NCBI GenBank assembly: GCA_021784535.1
Contig: JAJYHW010000046.1
Span: 1-8,357, forward strand
Direction of reading: 5' to 3'
DNA from: a bacterium
Lineage (GTDB): Bacteria > Patescibacteriota > Microgenomatia > Levybacterales > UBA12049
Length of the DNA: 8,357 nt
Shown here: piece after piece, positions 1-5,642 of the stretch
How positions within the stretch are numbered: the stretch's first letter is position 1
How the letters are laid out: every line of letters starts with the position of its first letter
The notes under the pieces: generated by a model
What the model was told of the DNA's origin: nothing
The model's database searches: none
Seen by the model: the letters and a program-made list of their open reading frames with translations, nothing else
Program-made: the position numbers and the translations under genes

Positions 1-51
1 ATTGAGGAAGAATTTAATCAAATTTTTATAAATCTTGCCAAGCTAAATTAG
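1..51 (+). CDS. C-terminal end of an unidentified plus-strand gene (partial)
   Basis: Frame 1 is open from the first base and ends at TAG (49-51), encoding IEEEFNQIFINLAKLN. The other two plus frames hit stop codons within this stretch. The residues look like an ordinary amphipathic helix end, and too little remains to name a family. The stop overlaps the stop of the convergent SIS gene by four bases (TTAG, 48-51), a common arrangement for tightly packed convergent genes. The alternative is that this is non-coding sequence that happens to be open. Confidence 0.35.
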   Translation: MEEEFNQIFINLAKLN

Positions 52-698
52 AAATTGGTTTTAACAACCATTTTTAATTTTTCTCCAATTTTTCCTCCAG
101 GATGATTTCTATAAAAATCTTTAACATGAAAGCTTTTTAGTTTTAATAATGAGATTATCAAGGCATCTGCCAGTGAAAGCGAAACAGTTATACTAGTTGT
201 TGGAATAAATTTTGCATTCTCATCATCATTTTCAGCTGTAACGTAGGTTTGTAATACGACATCGGCAAAGGTAGCAATTGAAGATTTATTGTTTGCTGAT
301 ATCAACAAAATTTTATTATTAAAATCAGAGCTTTTTATAACCTTTAGAAACGCAACCAATTCCCCTGACTCGCCACTATTAGATATAACAATTATTGTAT
401 CTCCTTGCTTTATCATACCAAAATCACCATGAAAAGCATCAACGGGATGCACAAAGTGGCTCGAAAGGCCAGTACTCTGTAAAGTCGCAACAATTTTTTT
501 TGCTATCATTCCTGACTTTCCAATACCGGTGACAATAATAGTGCCTTGTGTATTATAAAGTAAGCTAACAGCATCAACAAAAGATTGATCTAAGTTATCT
601 CGTACAAGAGCAATACCCTTTGATTCTATGTCAAGGATATTTTTCCCCACAGTTAAAATACTGTTGCTTTGCTTCATGCTTTTATCTTTTATTTTCAT
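48..698 (-). CDS. SIS-domain sugar-phosphate isomerase, KdsD/GutQ (KpsF)-like, without CBS domains
   Basis: This 216-residue protein is a single SIS domain. It matches arabinose-5-phosphate isomerases, which interconvert ribulose-5-phosphate and arabinose-5-phosphate in the cytosol. Visible hallmarks are GIGKSG (58-63) with the phosphate-binding/catalytic Lys, HPVDAFHGDFGM (84-95) with its two histidines, SNSGESGE (106-113), PTTS (166-169) and NHPGGKIGEKL (198-208), the stretch holding the catalytic His in KdsD. Typical KdsD/GutQ proteins are about 320 residues because two CBS domains follow; here the protein stops just after HPGG-KIG. CBS-less versions are known in the family, so this need not be a truncation. 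Start: ATG at 698 is preceded by an extended -10 box but no Shine-Dalgarno; Met8 (677) is an alternative. It is transcribed divergently from Ino1. Substrate is uncertain: a related hexulose- or pentose-phosphate is possible. Family assignment is firm, exact activity is inference. Confidence 0.88.
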   Translation of the reverse strand: MKIKDKSMKQSNSILTVGKNILDIESKGIALVRDNLDQSFVDAVSLLYNTQGTIIVTGIGKSGMIAKKIVATLQSTGLSSHFVHPVDAFHGDFGMIKQGDTIIVISNSGESGELVAFLKVIKSSDFNNKILLISANNKSSIATFADVVLQTYVTAENDDENAKFIPTTSITVSLSLADALIISLLKLKSFHVKDFYRNHPGGKIGEKLKMVVKTNF

Positions 699-713
699 TT
701 TTTGTAATACTGA

Positions 714-722
714 ATTATATCA
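714..722 (-). promoter_or_regulatory. Extended -10 promoter element for the SIS gene
   Basis: On the minus strand TGATATAAT reads as TGn-TATAAT, a perfect extended -10 element, 15 bases upstream of the ATG at 698. The best -35 at 17-bp spacing (TTAGGA, 737-742) is weak, as extended -10 promoters allow. The predicted transcript would start near 707 with a leader of about nine bases, too short to carry a normal Shine-Dalgarno sequence. Confidence 0.5.
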
Positions 723-776
723 TATGGTATGCGGATTCCTAAGATTGAAAATATCAATTACCATTGAGATTGACTA

Positions 777-804
777 TTGTATTTTACTTTCTTTATCGTA
801 TAAT
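777..804 (+). promoter_or_regulatory. Promoter of the Ino1 operon
   Basis: TATAAT (799-804) is a perfect -10 box. The best -35 at allowed spacing is TTGTAT (777-782, 16-bp spacer); a better TTGACT (770-775) is 23 bp away, too far. The predicted start near 811 leaves an 11-base leader without a Shine-Dalgarno sequence. It shares the 699-821 gap with the divergent SIS promoter, so both genes could be co-regulated. Confidence 0.45.
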
Positions 805-821
805 AAGCGAAGATTTAAATT

Positions 822-1871
822 ATGGCAAAGAAAATTAAAGTAGCAATTGTTGGTGTTGGTAATTGTGCAAAGAGTTTTTATGAAGGAGTCTCTTTCTACT
901 CTGATAACCCTCAAGAAAAAATTGGATTAATGCATTTTAAAATAGGCGGATATTCTGTATCAGACATCGAAGTTGTTGCTGCTTTTGATATAGACGAACG
1001 AAAAGTAGGAAAACCTCTTCATGAAGCTATTAACGCTGAACCAAACCACACAATTAAAATTACAGACCCACATCCTAGTAAAGTTATAGTAAAGCGTGGA
1101 CCTACATACGATAGCGTTACAGAGGAAGCAAGGGAATATTACATACATGAGAGCAATTTGAAACCCGTGGATGTAGCTAAAGAACTTAAGGAAAGTGGCG
1201 CAGAAGTTGTAATTAATTATCTTCCTACAGGAAGTGACCAAGCTGCTTCTGTCTATGCTGAGGCTGCGCTGGAAGCAGGATGTAGTTTTATAAATTGCAT
1301 GCCAGCTCATCTTGCTCGAGATCCAAAGTGGCAAAAAAGATTCATTAAGAAGGGACTTGTATTAATTGGTGATGATATTAAAAGTCAATTAGGTGCAACT
1401 ATTGTTAATAGAGTTTGCTTGGAATTACTTAAATCACGAGGTTTTCTGATTACCCACTCCGATCAAACCAATATAGGAGGTAACGCTGATTTTCTTAATC
1501 TTCATCTGAGACCTCACTCAAAAGAAGAAAGCAAGAAAGCTTCGCTTAATAGTATTTTGAGTAAAGATGATGCAGTACCTGTTGCAAGATTGGTCTATGC
1601 AAAAAAGAATTTTGATCATAAGCGTACATCAATCTATATAACGGGAGAAATGTTTGGTGGTATTTCAGCTTCTGTACATGCTCTAATTGATGATGAAGAC
1701 AGTCCGAATAGTGCAGGGATTGTAGTCGATGCCGTAAGAGCTGCTAGAGTTCTTAAAGAAACAGGAAAGATAGAGCATACTCCAGAGATATCTGCTTATT
1801 TGATGAAAGCACCTTCAGTTCAATTGCCTGAAGCAGACGCTTATGAAAAATTCCAAAAAATCCTTAAATAA
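822..1871 (+). CDS. ino1: myo-Inositol-1-phosphate synthase (inositol-3-phosphate synthase, Ino1)
   Basis: The enzyme converts glucose-6-phosphate to myo-inositol phosphate with bound NAD+, the entry step to inositol compounds. At 349 residues it has the short actinobacterial/archaeal length rather than the roughly 530 of eukaryotes. Visible motifs: Rossmann GVGNCA (11-16), NYLPTGSDQAA (132-142), INCMPAHLA (157-165), GDDIKSQLGAT (183-193), NIGGNADFLNL (217-227), the Lys-rich ESKK segment (236-239), DSPNSAGIVVDAVRAAR (293-309) and SAYLMKAPSVQLP (324-336). All are in family order and no key block is missing. ATG at 822 puts the beta strand before GVGNCA at the normal distance. It overlaps the next gene by 29 bases, implying one transcript. 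In bacteria the product feeds phosphatidylinositol, mycothiol-like thiols, di-inositol-phosphate solutes or aminocyclitols; which applies here is not shown. Family assignment is very secure. Confidence 0.95.
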   Translation: MAKKIKVAIVGVGNCAKSFYEGVSFYSDNPQEKIGLMHFKIGGYSVSDIEVVAAFDIDERKVGKPLHEAINAEPNHTIKITDPHPSKVIVKRGPTYDSVTEEAREYYIHESNLKPVDVAKELKESGAEVVINYLPTGSDQAASVYAEAALEAGCSFINCMPAHLARDPKWQKRFIKKGLVLIGDDIKSQLGATIVNRVCLELLKSRGFLITHSDQTNIGGNADFLNLHLRPHSKEESKKASLNSILSKDDAVPVARLVYAKKNFDHKRTSIYITGEMFGGISASVHALIDDEDSPNSAGIVVDAVRAARVLKETGKIEHTPEISAYLMKAPSVQLPEADAYEKFQKILK

Positions 1872-3005
1872 TTCATCTCCCTTTAGAGTAGGGATGGTTG
1901 GTGGCGGTGAGGGTTCCTTCTCAGGGCCAGTACATCGTTGGGCAATTAATTTGACTGAAAAAGGAATTCTTGTTGCTGGTGCACCTCTCGCGCGCAAGCA
2001 ACGGGAGAAAAGATAGGGCTTTCTCGTATATATAGAACATATAAAGACATGCTTCGAGAAGAGCAAAAATTGTCAATTAACGATCGAATCGAGTGCATTG
2101 TTATTTCAACTCCAAACAATTCTCATTTTGAAATAGCTAAGCAATTTCTATTAGCAGGAATTCCTGTAATTTGTGAAAAACCTTTTACATTAAACTTGAA
2201 GGAAGCACAGAAACTTCAGGATATTGCTAAAAAGACAAATACTCCTCTTATGATTTCTCATAATTACTCAGGATATCCTTTAGTAAAAGAAATGAGAAAA
2301 ATGATTAAAGATGGGACTTTAGGAGAGATTAGACAAATTTTTACTAACTATATTCAGGGGTGGCTTTTACCTCCACTTGCAAAGGCTCGAATGCAGCAAA
2401 TAGGATGGCGTATGGATCCTAAAATAGTTGGACTTTCAACGTGCTTGACTGATATTGGATCACACGCAGAACATCTTTCACGCTATATTTCAGGACTCTC
2501 TATCGATTCAATTTGTGCCGATCTTACTCGTTCAGAGGGACGTGTACTAGATGATAGTGCAGCAGTTCTTGCGAGATATACAAATGGAGCAAAAGGTATT
2601 TATAATATCTCTCAAACATCTGCAGGAGAAGAAAATGATTTACATATTAGGATATACGGTACGCTAGCTGGTCTTGAATGGAAACAGATGGATCCTAATA
2701 CTGTTTACTTAAAAAGAAATGGGCATCCTACAGAAGTAATACGAGCTGGTACATCCTATTTGAGCCCTGAAGCGCAATCACTTACCCGTTTACCAGCAGG
2801 ACATCCTGAAGCATTTGTAGAAGCCTTTGCTAATCTTTACGTGGATTTCTTTAAAGTCTTAAAAGATCGTCGTGAAGGGAAAACTATACATTTAGAAAAC
2901 TATGAATTCCCAACAGTGGAGGATGGAGTAAAAAGTATGGCGTTTATTGAAGCTGCCGTTGAAAGTGATAAAAAAAGACAAGCTTGGGTAAAACTTCGCG
3001 CATAA
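1843..3005 (+). pseudogene. Gfo/Idh/MocA-family sugar/cyclitol dehydrogenase, disrupted by a frameshift
   Basis: Two frames together make one NAD(P)-dependent oxidoreductase of about 385 residues. The first (1843-2016) carries the Rossmann strand RVGMVGGGEGSFSGPVHRWA and runs to VAGA, then meets TAG at 2014-2016. The second resumes at about 1986 (SRAQATGEKIGLSRIYRTY), passes ATG 2049 and continues to 3005. The shift corresponds to one missing base (or 3n+1) near 1984-1997. The second part has ISTPNNSHF, the catalytic EKP (Lys 44 counted from 2049), DIGSHAEH (Asp135, His139) and a typical C-terminal domain ending in an AFVEAFANLYVDF helix. The closest subfamily I recognise is levoglucosan dehydrogenase/inositol-dehydrogenase-like proteins with GGGEG...HR. 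Starting at 2049 would delete the cofactor-binding fold, so the downstream piece is unlikely to work alone. It lies between Ino1 (29-base overlap) and the cupin. True mutation and sequencing/assembly error cannot be separated here. Confidence 0.85.
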
Positions 3006-3021
3006 ACCTAGAAAATATTTA

Positions 3022-3027
3022 TATAGT
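3022..3027 (+). promoter_or_regulatory. Possible -10 box just upstream of the cupin gene
   Basis: TATAGT matches the -10 consensus at five of six positions and ends five bases before the cupin ATG (3033), so a transcript from it would be leaderless. No credible -35 lies at 16-18 bp spacing. The cupin may simply be read through from the Ino1 promoter, with only 27 bases between it and the previous gene. Confidence 0.25.
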
Positions 3028-3032
3028 TTTCA

Positions 3033-3425
3033 ATGGAAATTCTTAGAAGAGCTAATGCTCAACATACGGATAAACCTGATGGCACCAAAATAGACTACTA
3101 TCTATTTCCAGAATATGAAATTCATTATAATGAAATTCCTTCTGGAACAACACAAGTTTGGCATCATCATGAAAAAATTGAAGAAACATTACTGATATTA
3201 GATGGCGAGCTTGAAGCTCGTTGGAAAGATGAAAATAGTCAAGAACAGAAAACATTAGTTAGAAAAGGTGATTTAATTAGAACTGGCAATACCCCTCATA
3301 CATTTGCTAATACATCTAGCGCCTCAGTAAGCTTTGTAGTATTTAAGTTAGTTCTTAGTGGAGTAAGTCATCAGGATATTTTCAAAAATGATAAAATCAT
3401 TGACCCCACAGAGCACATTAAATAA
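3033..3425 (+). CDS. Small cupin-domain protein (cupin_2)
   Basis: A 130-residue single-domain beta-barrel. The first cupin motif is nearly canonical: Gly38, five residues, His44-His-His46, Glu51, six residues, Gly58. The second runs from Gly79 through Pro88-His89 to Asn93, in GDLIRTGNTPHTFAN. His44, His46, Glu51 and His89 are the expected metal ligands. Such proteins bind sugars or small metabolites and include isomerases, epimerases, dioxygenases and pure binding proteins, so chemistry cannot be read from the sequence. It lies 27 bases behind the broken Gfo/Idh gene and is followed by a terminator hairpin, so it appears to be the last gene of the Ino1 transcription unit. A role in handling a sugar or cyclitol intermediate is inference from context. 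No signal peptide, hence cytosolic. Confidence 0.85.
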   Translation: MEILRRANAQHTDKPDGTKIDYYLFPEYEIHYNEIPSGTTQVWHHHEKIEETLLILDGELEARWKDENSQEQKTLVRKGDLIRTGNTPHTFANTSSASVSFVVFKLVLSGVSHQDIFKNDKIIDPTEHIK

Positions 3426-3514
3426 AATATTTGAAATAAAAAAGTCTACTTTGCTAAATGATGTGTTATTCATATTTTGGGTATAAGGTACCGCACAATA
3501 CTCCTCTGAAGTCC

Positions 3515-3541
3515 AGCCGGAAAATACTACTAGCCGGAAAA
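3515..3541. repeat. Short direct repeat AGCCGGAAAA
   Basis: AGCCGGAAAA occurs at 3515-3524 and again at 3532-3541, a period of 17 bases, just before the terminator hairpin. It is GC-rich relative to its surroundings. It could be a slippage duplication or a binding site pair; nothing decides between these. Confidence 0.6.
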
Positions 3542-3542
3542 C

Positions 3543-3587
3543 TAAAAACATTTCGGAGGATAGGCACTCTAACCCGAAATGTTTTTA
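3543..3587. terminator. Bidirectional intrinsic terminator between convergent genes
   Basis: A perfect 14-bp inverted repeat: TAAAAACATTTCGG (3543-3556) pairs with CCGAAATGTTTTTA (3574-3587) around a 17-base loop. Because the stem flanks are A runs on one side and T runs on the other, the RNA ends in U residues whichever strand is read. It sits between the cupin (plus, stop at 3425) and the DUF4352 gene (minus, stop at 3600), where a shared terminator is expected. The stem has only four G-C pairs at its tip plus one internal, so it may be a moderate terminator. Confidence 0.75.
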
Positions 3588-3599
3588 AATTAAGAACGA

Positions 3600-4016
3600 T
3601 TAAATTCCGAGATCAACCAGAATGTTTTTGTTGCTGAAAAAACTGGCGTTGTATTGTAATTTGAGTCCTGTTGCTGTTGTTGGCACTTCAAATCCAACCC
3701 AATCCGTTTTCTTCGCTTTGGCGACTAATGCACCATCAAGTCCGAGAGAACCAGCATTTTCCATTCGTTTTCCCGTTACTGCCACTTGGTACTGATTGTT
3801 ATCTTTGTCGATAATAAACATTTGTCCCATGGTAGTAATGTATTCTTGAGTTGATCCTGTATTCTCAATAGTTAGATTGAGATCTACCCAATGGTTTCCT
3901 TCAGCTGGTTTTGTATATTGTCCACCTGTTGCTGTATCTACTTTGTTTACGGCCAGAATAACATCTCCCATCTGTATCTTGTCGCCAATTTTGTATGTTT
4001 CTTGTGCCTTTGACAT
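3600..4016 (-). CDS. DUF4352-domain immunoglobulin-like protein
   Basis: A 138-residue beta-rich protein. The pattern YKIGDKIQMGDVILAVNKV (8-26), then HWVDLNLTIENTG (42-54), a middle stretch naming an internal ion/disulfide-free strand pair (FIIDKDNNQYQV, 67-78) and a closing VGFEVP (107-112) match DUF4352. This domain has an immunoglobulin-like fold and is usually displayed outside the cell on lipoproteins or membrane-anchored proteins of Gram-positive-type and CPR bacteria. No signal peptide, lipobox or membrane helix is visible after the ATG at 4016. The in-frame codons just upstream (4017-4052) are hydrophobic (FDIFIVLPLLCK) but lack a normal start and are preceded by TAG, so either the protein is cytosolic or its export signal has been lost. 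A TATAGT box (minus, 4036-4041) lies 19 bases upstream. It ends against the shared terminator. Precise function unknown. Confidence 0.8.
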   Translation of the reverse strand: MSKAQETYKIGDKIQMGDVILAVNKVDTATGGQYTKPAEGNHWVDLNLTIENTGSTQEYITTMGQMFIIDKDNNQYQVAVTGKRMENAGSLGLDGALVAKAKKTDWVGFEVPTTATGLKLQYNASFFSNKNILVDLGI

Positions 4017-4097
4017 TTTGCATAAAAGAGGCAGGACTATAAATATATCAAACTATATCATTAGGATTTTTTATAATTATGAGCATATTATAGAAAA

Positions 4098-4122
4098 GAG
4101 ACACACTTTTTTATAGTGTCTC
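4098..4122. repeat. Inverted repeat GAGACAC/GTGTCTC
   Basis: GAGACAC (4098-4104) and GTGTCTC (4116-4122) form a perfect 7-bp stem around an 11-base AT loop containing six T residues. On the minus strand it lies about 80 bases upstream of the DUF4352 start. Because the T run is in the loop and not after the stem, it is not a standard terminator. It may be an operator or a remnant of a mobile element end. Confidence 0.55.
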
Positions 4123-4125
4123 ATT

Positions 4126-4152
4126 TGTCTCGTTTCGCCTCGGGATGAGACA
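4126..4152. repeat. Inverted repeat TGTCTC/GAGACA
   Basis: TGTCTC (4126-4131) pairs with GAGACA (4147-4152) around a 15-base loop. It follows directly on the GAGACAC/GTGTCTC palindrome, so four copies of the pentamer GAGAC or its complement fall within 55 bases in alternating orientation. Confidence 0.5.
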
Positions 4153-4190
4153 GTTATAATGATAAAATCTGCGGGATTTGATACAATAGG

Positions 4191-4441
4191 TCAAGGTTGG
4201 GTTATGAGGACGTTATGTTCCAGACCCATCTGGCTCACAGACAATGATTTTGATTTCTTGTATGCCTCATTTAACTTAAAAAGAGGGACTAATTTAAGGG
4301 TTTCATCGATAAGCTCCTGATCGGTAGGTATTTCTTCAAAAACAAGACCGAACATAGCCGTGTTTTGGAAAGGATTAGAGCCCGACAGAATTTCTTGAAG
4401 GCATTCCAGACATCTTTTACCGCCTTAGGACTTATTTTAAA
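4191..4441 (-). pseudogene. Decayed ORF resembling the C-terminal tail of a site-specific (serine) recombinase
   Basis: On the minus strand, 4394 down to TGA at 4191-4193 is open for 67 codons and has protein-like content, including EILSGSNPFQNTAMFGLVFEE, IPTDQELID, LKLVPLFKLNEAYKKSKS and VSQMGLEH. One frame away, 4441-4394 continues upstream as KISPKAVKDVWNAFK, ending exactly where the first stretch becomes meaningful, so a single-base indel near 4394 joins the two. An upstream TAG (4442-4444) closes the relic. From memory, large serine recombinases of Patescibacteria end in a similar series: a helix, N-P-F, an F..(V/I)FEE.PT segment, a LxP(I/L)F(K/R)L segment, K(S/T) and V...G(L/I)EP. I cannot verify this by alignment. 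The catalytic domain is absent, so the relic is inactive. Alternatives are another phage or plasmid gene tail, or chance open reading. Confidence 0.42.
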
Positions 4442-4510
4442 CTATTATTTCTTATTCGTCGCGCTTTATATTTATCTATATCCAAAAATTCCCATTCTCA
4501 CCAACGATGC

Positions 4511-4533
4511 TCACTTTACATTATAATAAGTGA
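4511..4533. repeat. Small inverted repeat TCACTT/AAGTGA
   Basis: TCACTT (4511-4516) and AAGTGA (4528-4533) form a 6-bp stem with an 11-base AT loop, about 70 bases past the stop of the LytR_C gene. Neither strand has a T run after the stem, so a terminator role is doubtful. Confidence 0.4.
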
Positions 4534-4599
4534 ATAATAAACATAACTTCGTAATTCTGAAAAAGCTCTAACGTCGTCCACGATGCGGAGAGTTATTGT

Positions 4600-5589
4600 C
4601 TATTGTGCGGTTTGGGAGCCGATGGTTATCGTCACATCAGTCGTACTTGAAGCCGGCAATACAGCAACTGATGTATCAACAACGAAGAACTTTTTCAATG
4701 CGGTCTCCAATTTGGATAAATACGCTGCATCAACAGTCTTTTTTGCCGCAAGTTCCGTTCTTGTATACGTGCTTTTATCAGCATTTCCGATAGAGCTTAC
4801 ATCAAAACCTGCTTGCACCAGAGACGCTTTCACATCAGCAGCTTTTCCGGTAATACCGCTCCCATTGAGAACTGAAATGGTATATGCCTGCAGATTGACA
4901 GGTTTTTGTGTCGGCGCGGCAGTTGGCGCTGGGGTGGCAGTTGGAGTAGGTTTTGCACCCGAGAAAACAGGCAGATGAACGGCGGATGATAATTTCGGCA
5001 CTTTTATATTCAGTAGACCGGAATAACTCACGGCAGCCATTGCTCCCAATCCTAAAATGAATGAAAGGAAAGCAACCACAAGAAAATAAACCCAGAATGA
5101 TTTCTTTTTTTCAGATACGGCGACTGAAGGGACTTCGCTGGTTTGAATTGTAAATGCACTGGGGGGCAATGTAGAAGATAATTCCTGTGAAACAGCTGGC
5201 TGAACAGGCTGTTCTGGGACTACCGCAGGAGTAGACGGTGCTATCGGCTCTTCAATATGCTTTTCCGGTTGAGCGATAGATGGAGGCTCAGTTTCCGGAA
5301 TTGAAGAAACAGGAGTCGTCGAAAACGGATTCTCCGTTACAAATTCACTAACAGGCGTAGTCACTTCGGAAGGTGCTGTCACTTCTTCTTTTGGCAGAAC
5401 TGTAGACGATTCTTCAATCTGCGGTTTTTCCGGAACGATCCTGCGTTCTACAACTGCTGCTTTCTCCACATTTTTTTTAGACTTAACAGCGCTTGTTACC
5501 GTCTCCACGGGTTCCATCACTTCTTTTTCATTTTTTGTTTTTGCCTTTTTTCCAAATACGGCAGATTTCGCTCGCTTACGTGTTTGCAT
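4600..5589 (-). CDS. Single-pass membrane protein with C-terminal LytR_C domain
   Basis: A 329-residue protein in four parts. Residues 1-50 are basic (KRAKSAVFGKKAKTK) and probably cytosolic. Residues 50-160 are a low-complexity Pro/Glu/Thr/Ser/Val linker. Residues 164-188 (FWVYFLVVAFLSFILGLGAMAAVSY), preceded by KKK, form one transmembrane helix with Lys-in orientation. After an Ala/Pro/Thr spacer (212-230), residues 234-326 form a LytR_C domain (PF13399 type): the ISVLNGSGITGKAADVKASL opening, GFDVSSIGNAD, a middle variable segment and the closing DVTITIG strand. LytR_C commonly follows LCP cell-wall ligase domains in LytR-CpsA-Psr proteins and is thought to bind cell-wall or envelope polymers; the LCP catalytic domain is absent here. 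The start at 5589 has no Shine-Dalgarno but a good promoter 25 bases upstream. Its own role is unknown; an envelope scaffold is inference. Confidence 0.85.
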   Translation of the reverse strand: MQTRKRAKSAVFGKKAKTKNEKEVMEPVETVTSAVKSKKNVEKAAVVERRIVPEKPQIEESSTVLPKEEVTAPSEVTTPVSEFVTENPFSTTPVSSIPETEPPSIAQPEKHIEEPIAPSTPAVVPEQPVQPAVSQELSSTLPPSAFTIQTSEVPSVAVSEKKKSFWVYFLVVAFLSFILGLGAMAAVSYSGLLNIKVPKLSSAVHLPVFSGAKPTPTATPAPTAAPTQKPVNLQAYTISVLNGSGITGKAADVKASLVQAGFDVSSIGNADKSTYTRTELAAKKTVDAAYLSKLETALKKFFVVDTSVAVLPASSTTDVTITIGSQTAQ

Positions 5590-5613
5590 AGGATAAAAAT
5601 AGTATCTAAACTA

Positions 5614-5642
5614 ATTAAAAATCATCGGCAGGTATTTGTCAA
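5614..5642 (-). promoter_or_regulatory. Sigma-70 type promoter of the LytR_C gene
   Basis: On the minus strand TTGACA (5637-5642, perfect -35) and TTTAAT (5614-5619, five of six) are separated by exactly 17 bp. The -35 overlaps the TGA stop of the upstream DUF1361 gene. Transcription should start near 5607, giving an 18-base leader, so the LytR_C gene can be expressed independently of DUF1361. Confidence 0.65.

Larger units (their letters stand above)
4017..4599. other. 583-base region without an intact gene
   Basis: This gap between the DUF4352 start and the LytR_C gene's stop contains, in order: an AT-rich upstream region for DUF4352 (4017-4095), two inverted repeats built on GAGAC (4098-4122, 4126-4152), a frameshifted minus-strand protein relic (4191-4441) with a small CCAGA/TCTGG hairpin (4220-4233) inside it, an AT-rich stretch with stops in every frame I read (4442-4510), and a 6-bp inverted repeat (4511-4533). 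I saw no tRNA, CRISPR repeat or riboswitch. It reads as decayed mobile DNA. Confidence 0.6.

Noticed and set aside
628..843. Plus-strand open frame between the SIS gene and Ino1
   Set aside because: It overlaps the SIS start antisense, covers both divergent promoters, and its hydrophobic stretch is the complement of A/T-rich DNA.
960..1334. Long minus-strand open frame inside Ino1
   Set aside because: It is an antisense shadow of a well-conserved gene with Cys/Ser/Phe-rich, non-protein-like composition.
1990..2016. Programmed -1 ribosomal frameshift joining the two dehydrogenase frames
   Set aside because: No X-XXY-YYZ slippery heptamer or clear downstream structure is visible, and the family-like residues of the second frame (SRAQATGEK) begin well before the AAAAG run near the stop.
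2049..3005. An independent oxidoreductase starting at ATG 2049
   Set aside because: It would lack the Rossmann strand and glycine loop, which are encoded just upstream in another frame, and the in-frame sequence before 2049 also matches the family.
4195..4240. tRNA or att-site remnant (GGGT...ACCC with CCAGA/TCTGG hairpin)
   Set aside because: I could not fit a cloverleaf, no TTCRANY T-loop with paired stem is present, and the stretch is part of the recombinase-like reading frame.
4511..4533. Hairpin as terminator for the LytR_C gene
   Set aside because: The stem is only 6 bp and no T run follows in either direction; kept only as an inverted repeat.
4583..4978. Plus-strand open frame opposite the LytR_C gene
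   Set aside because: It is the complement of the Ala/Thr/Pro-rich LytR_C coding region; the minus-strand product has clear domain structure.
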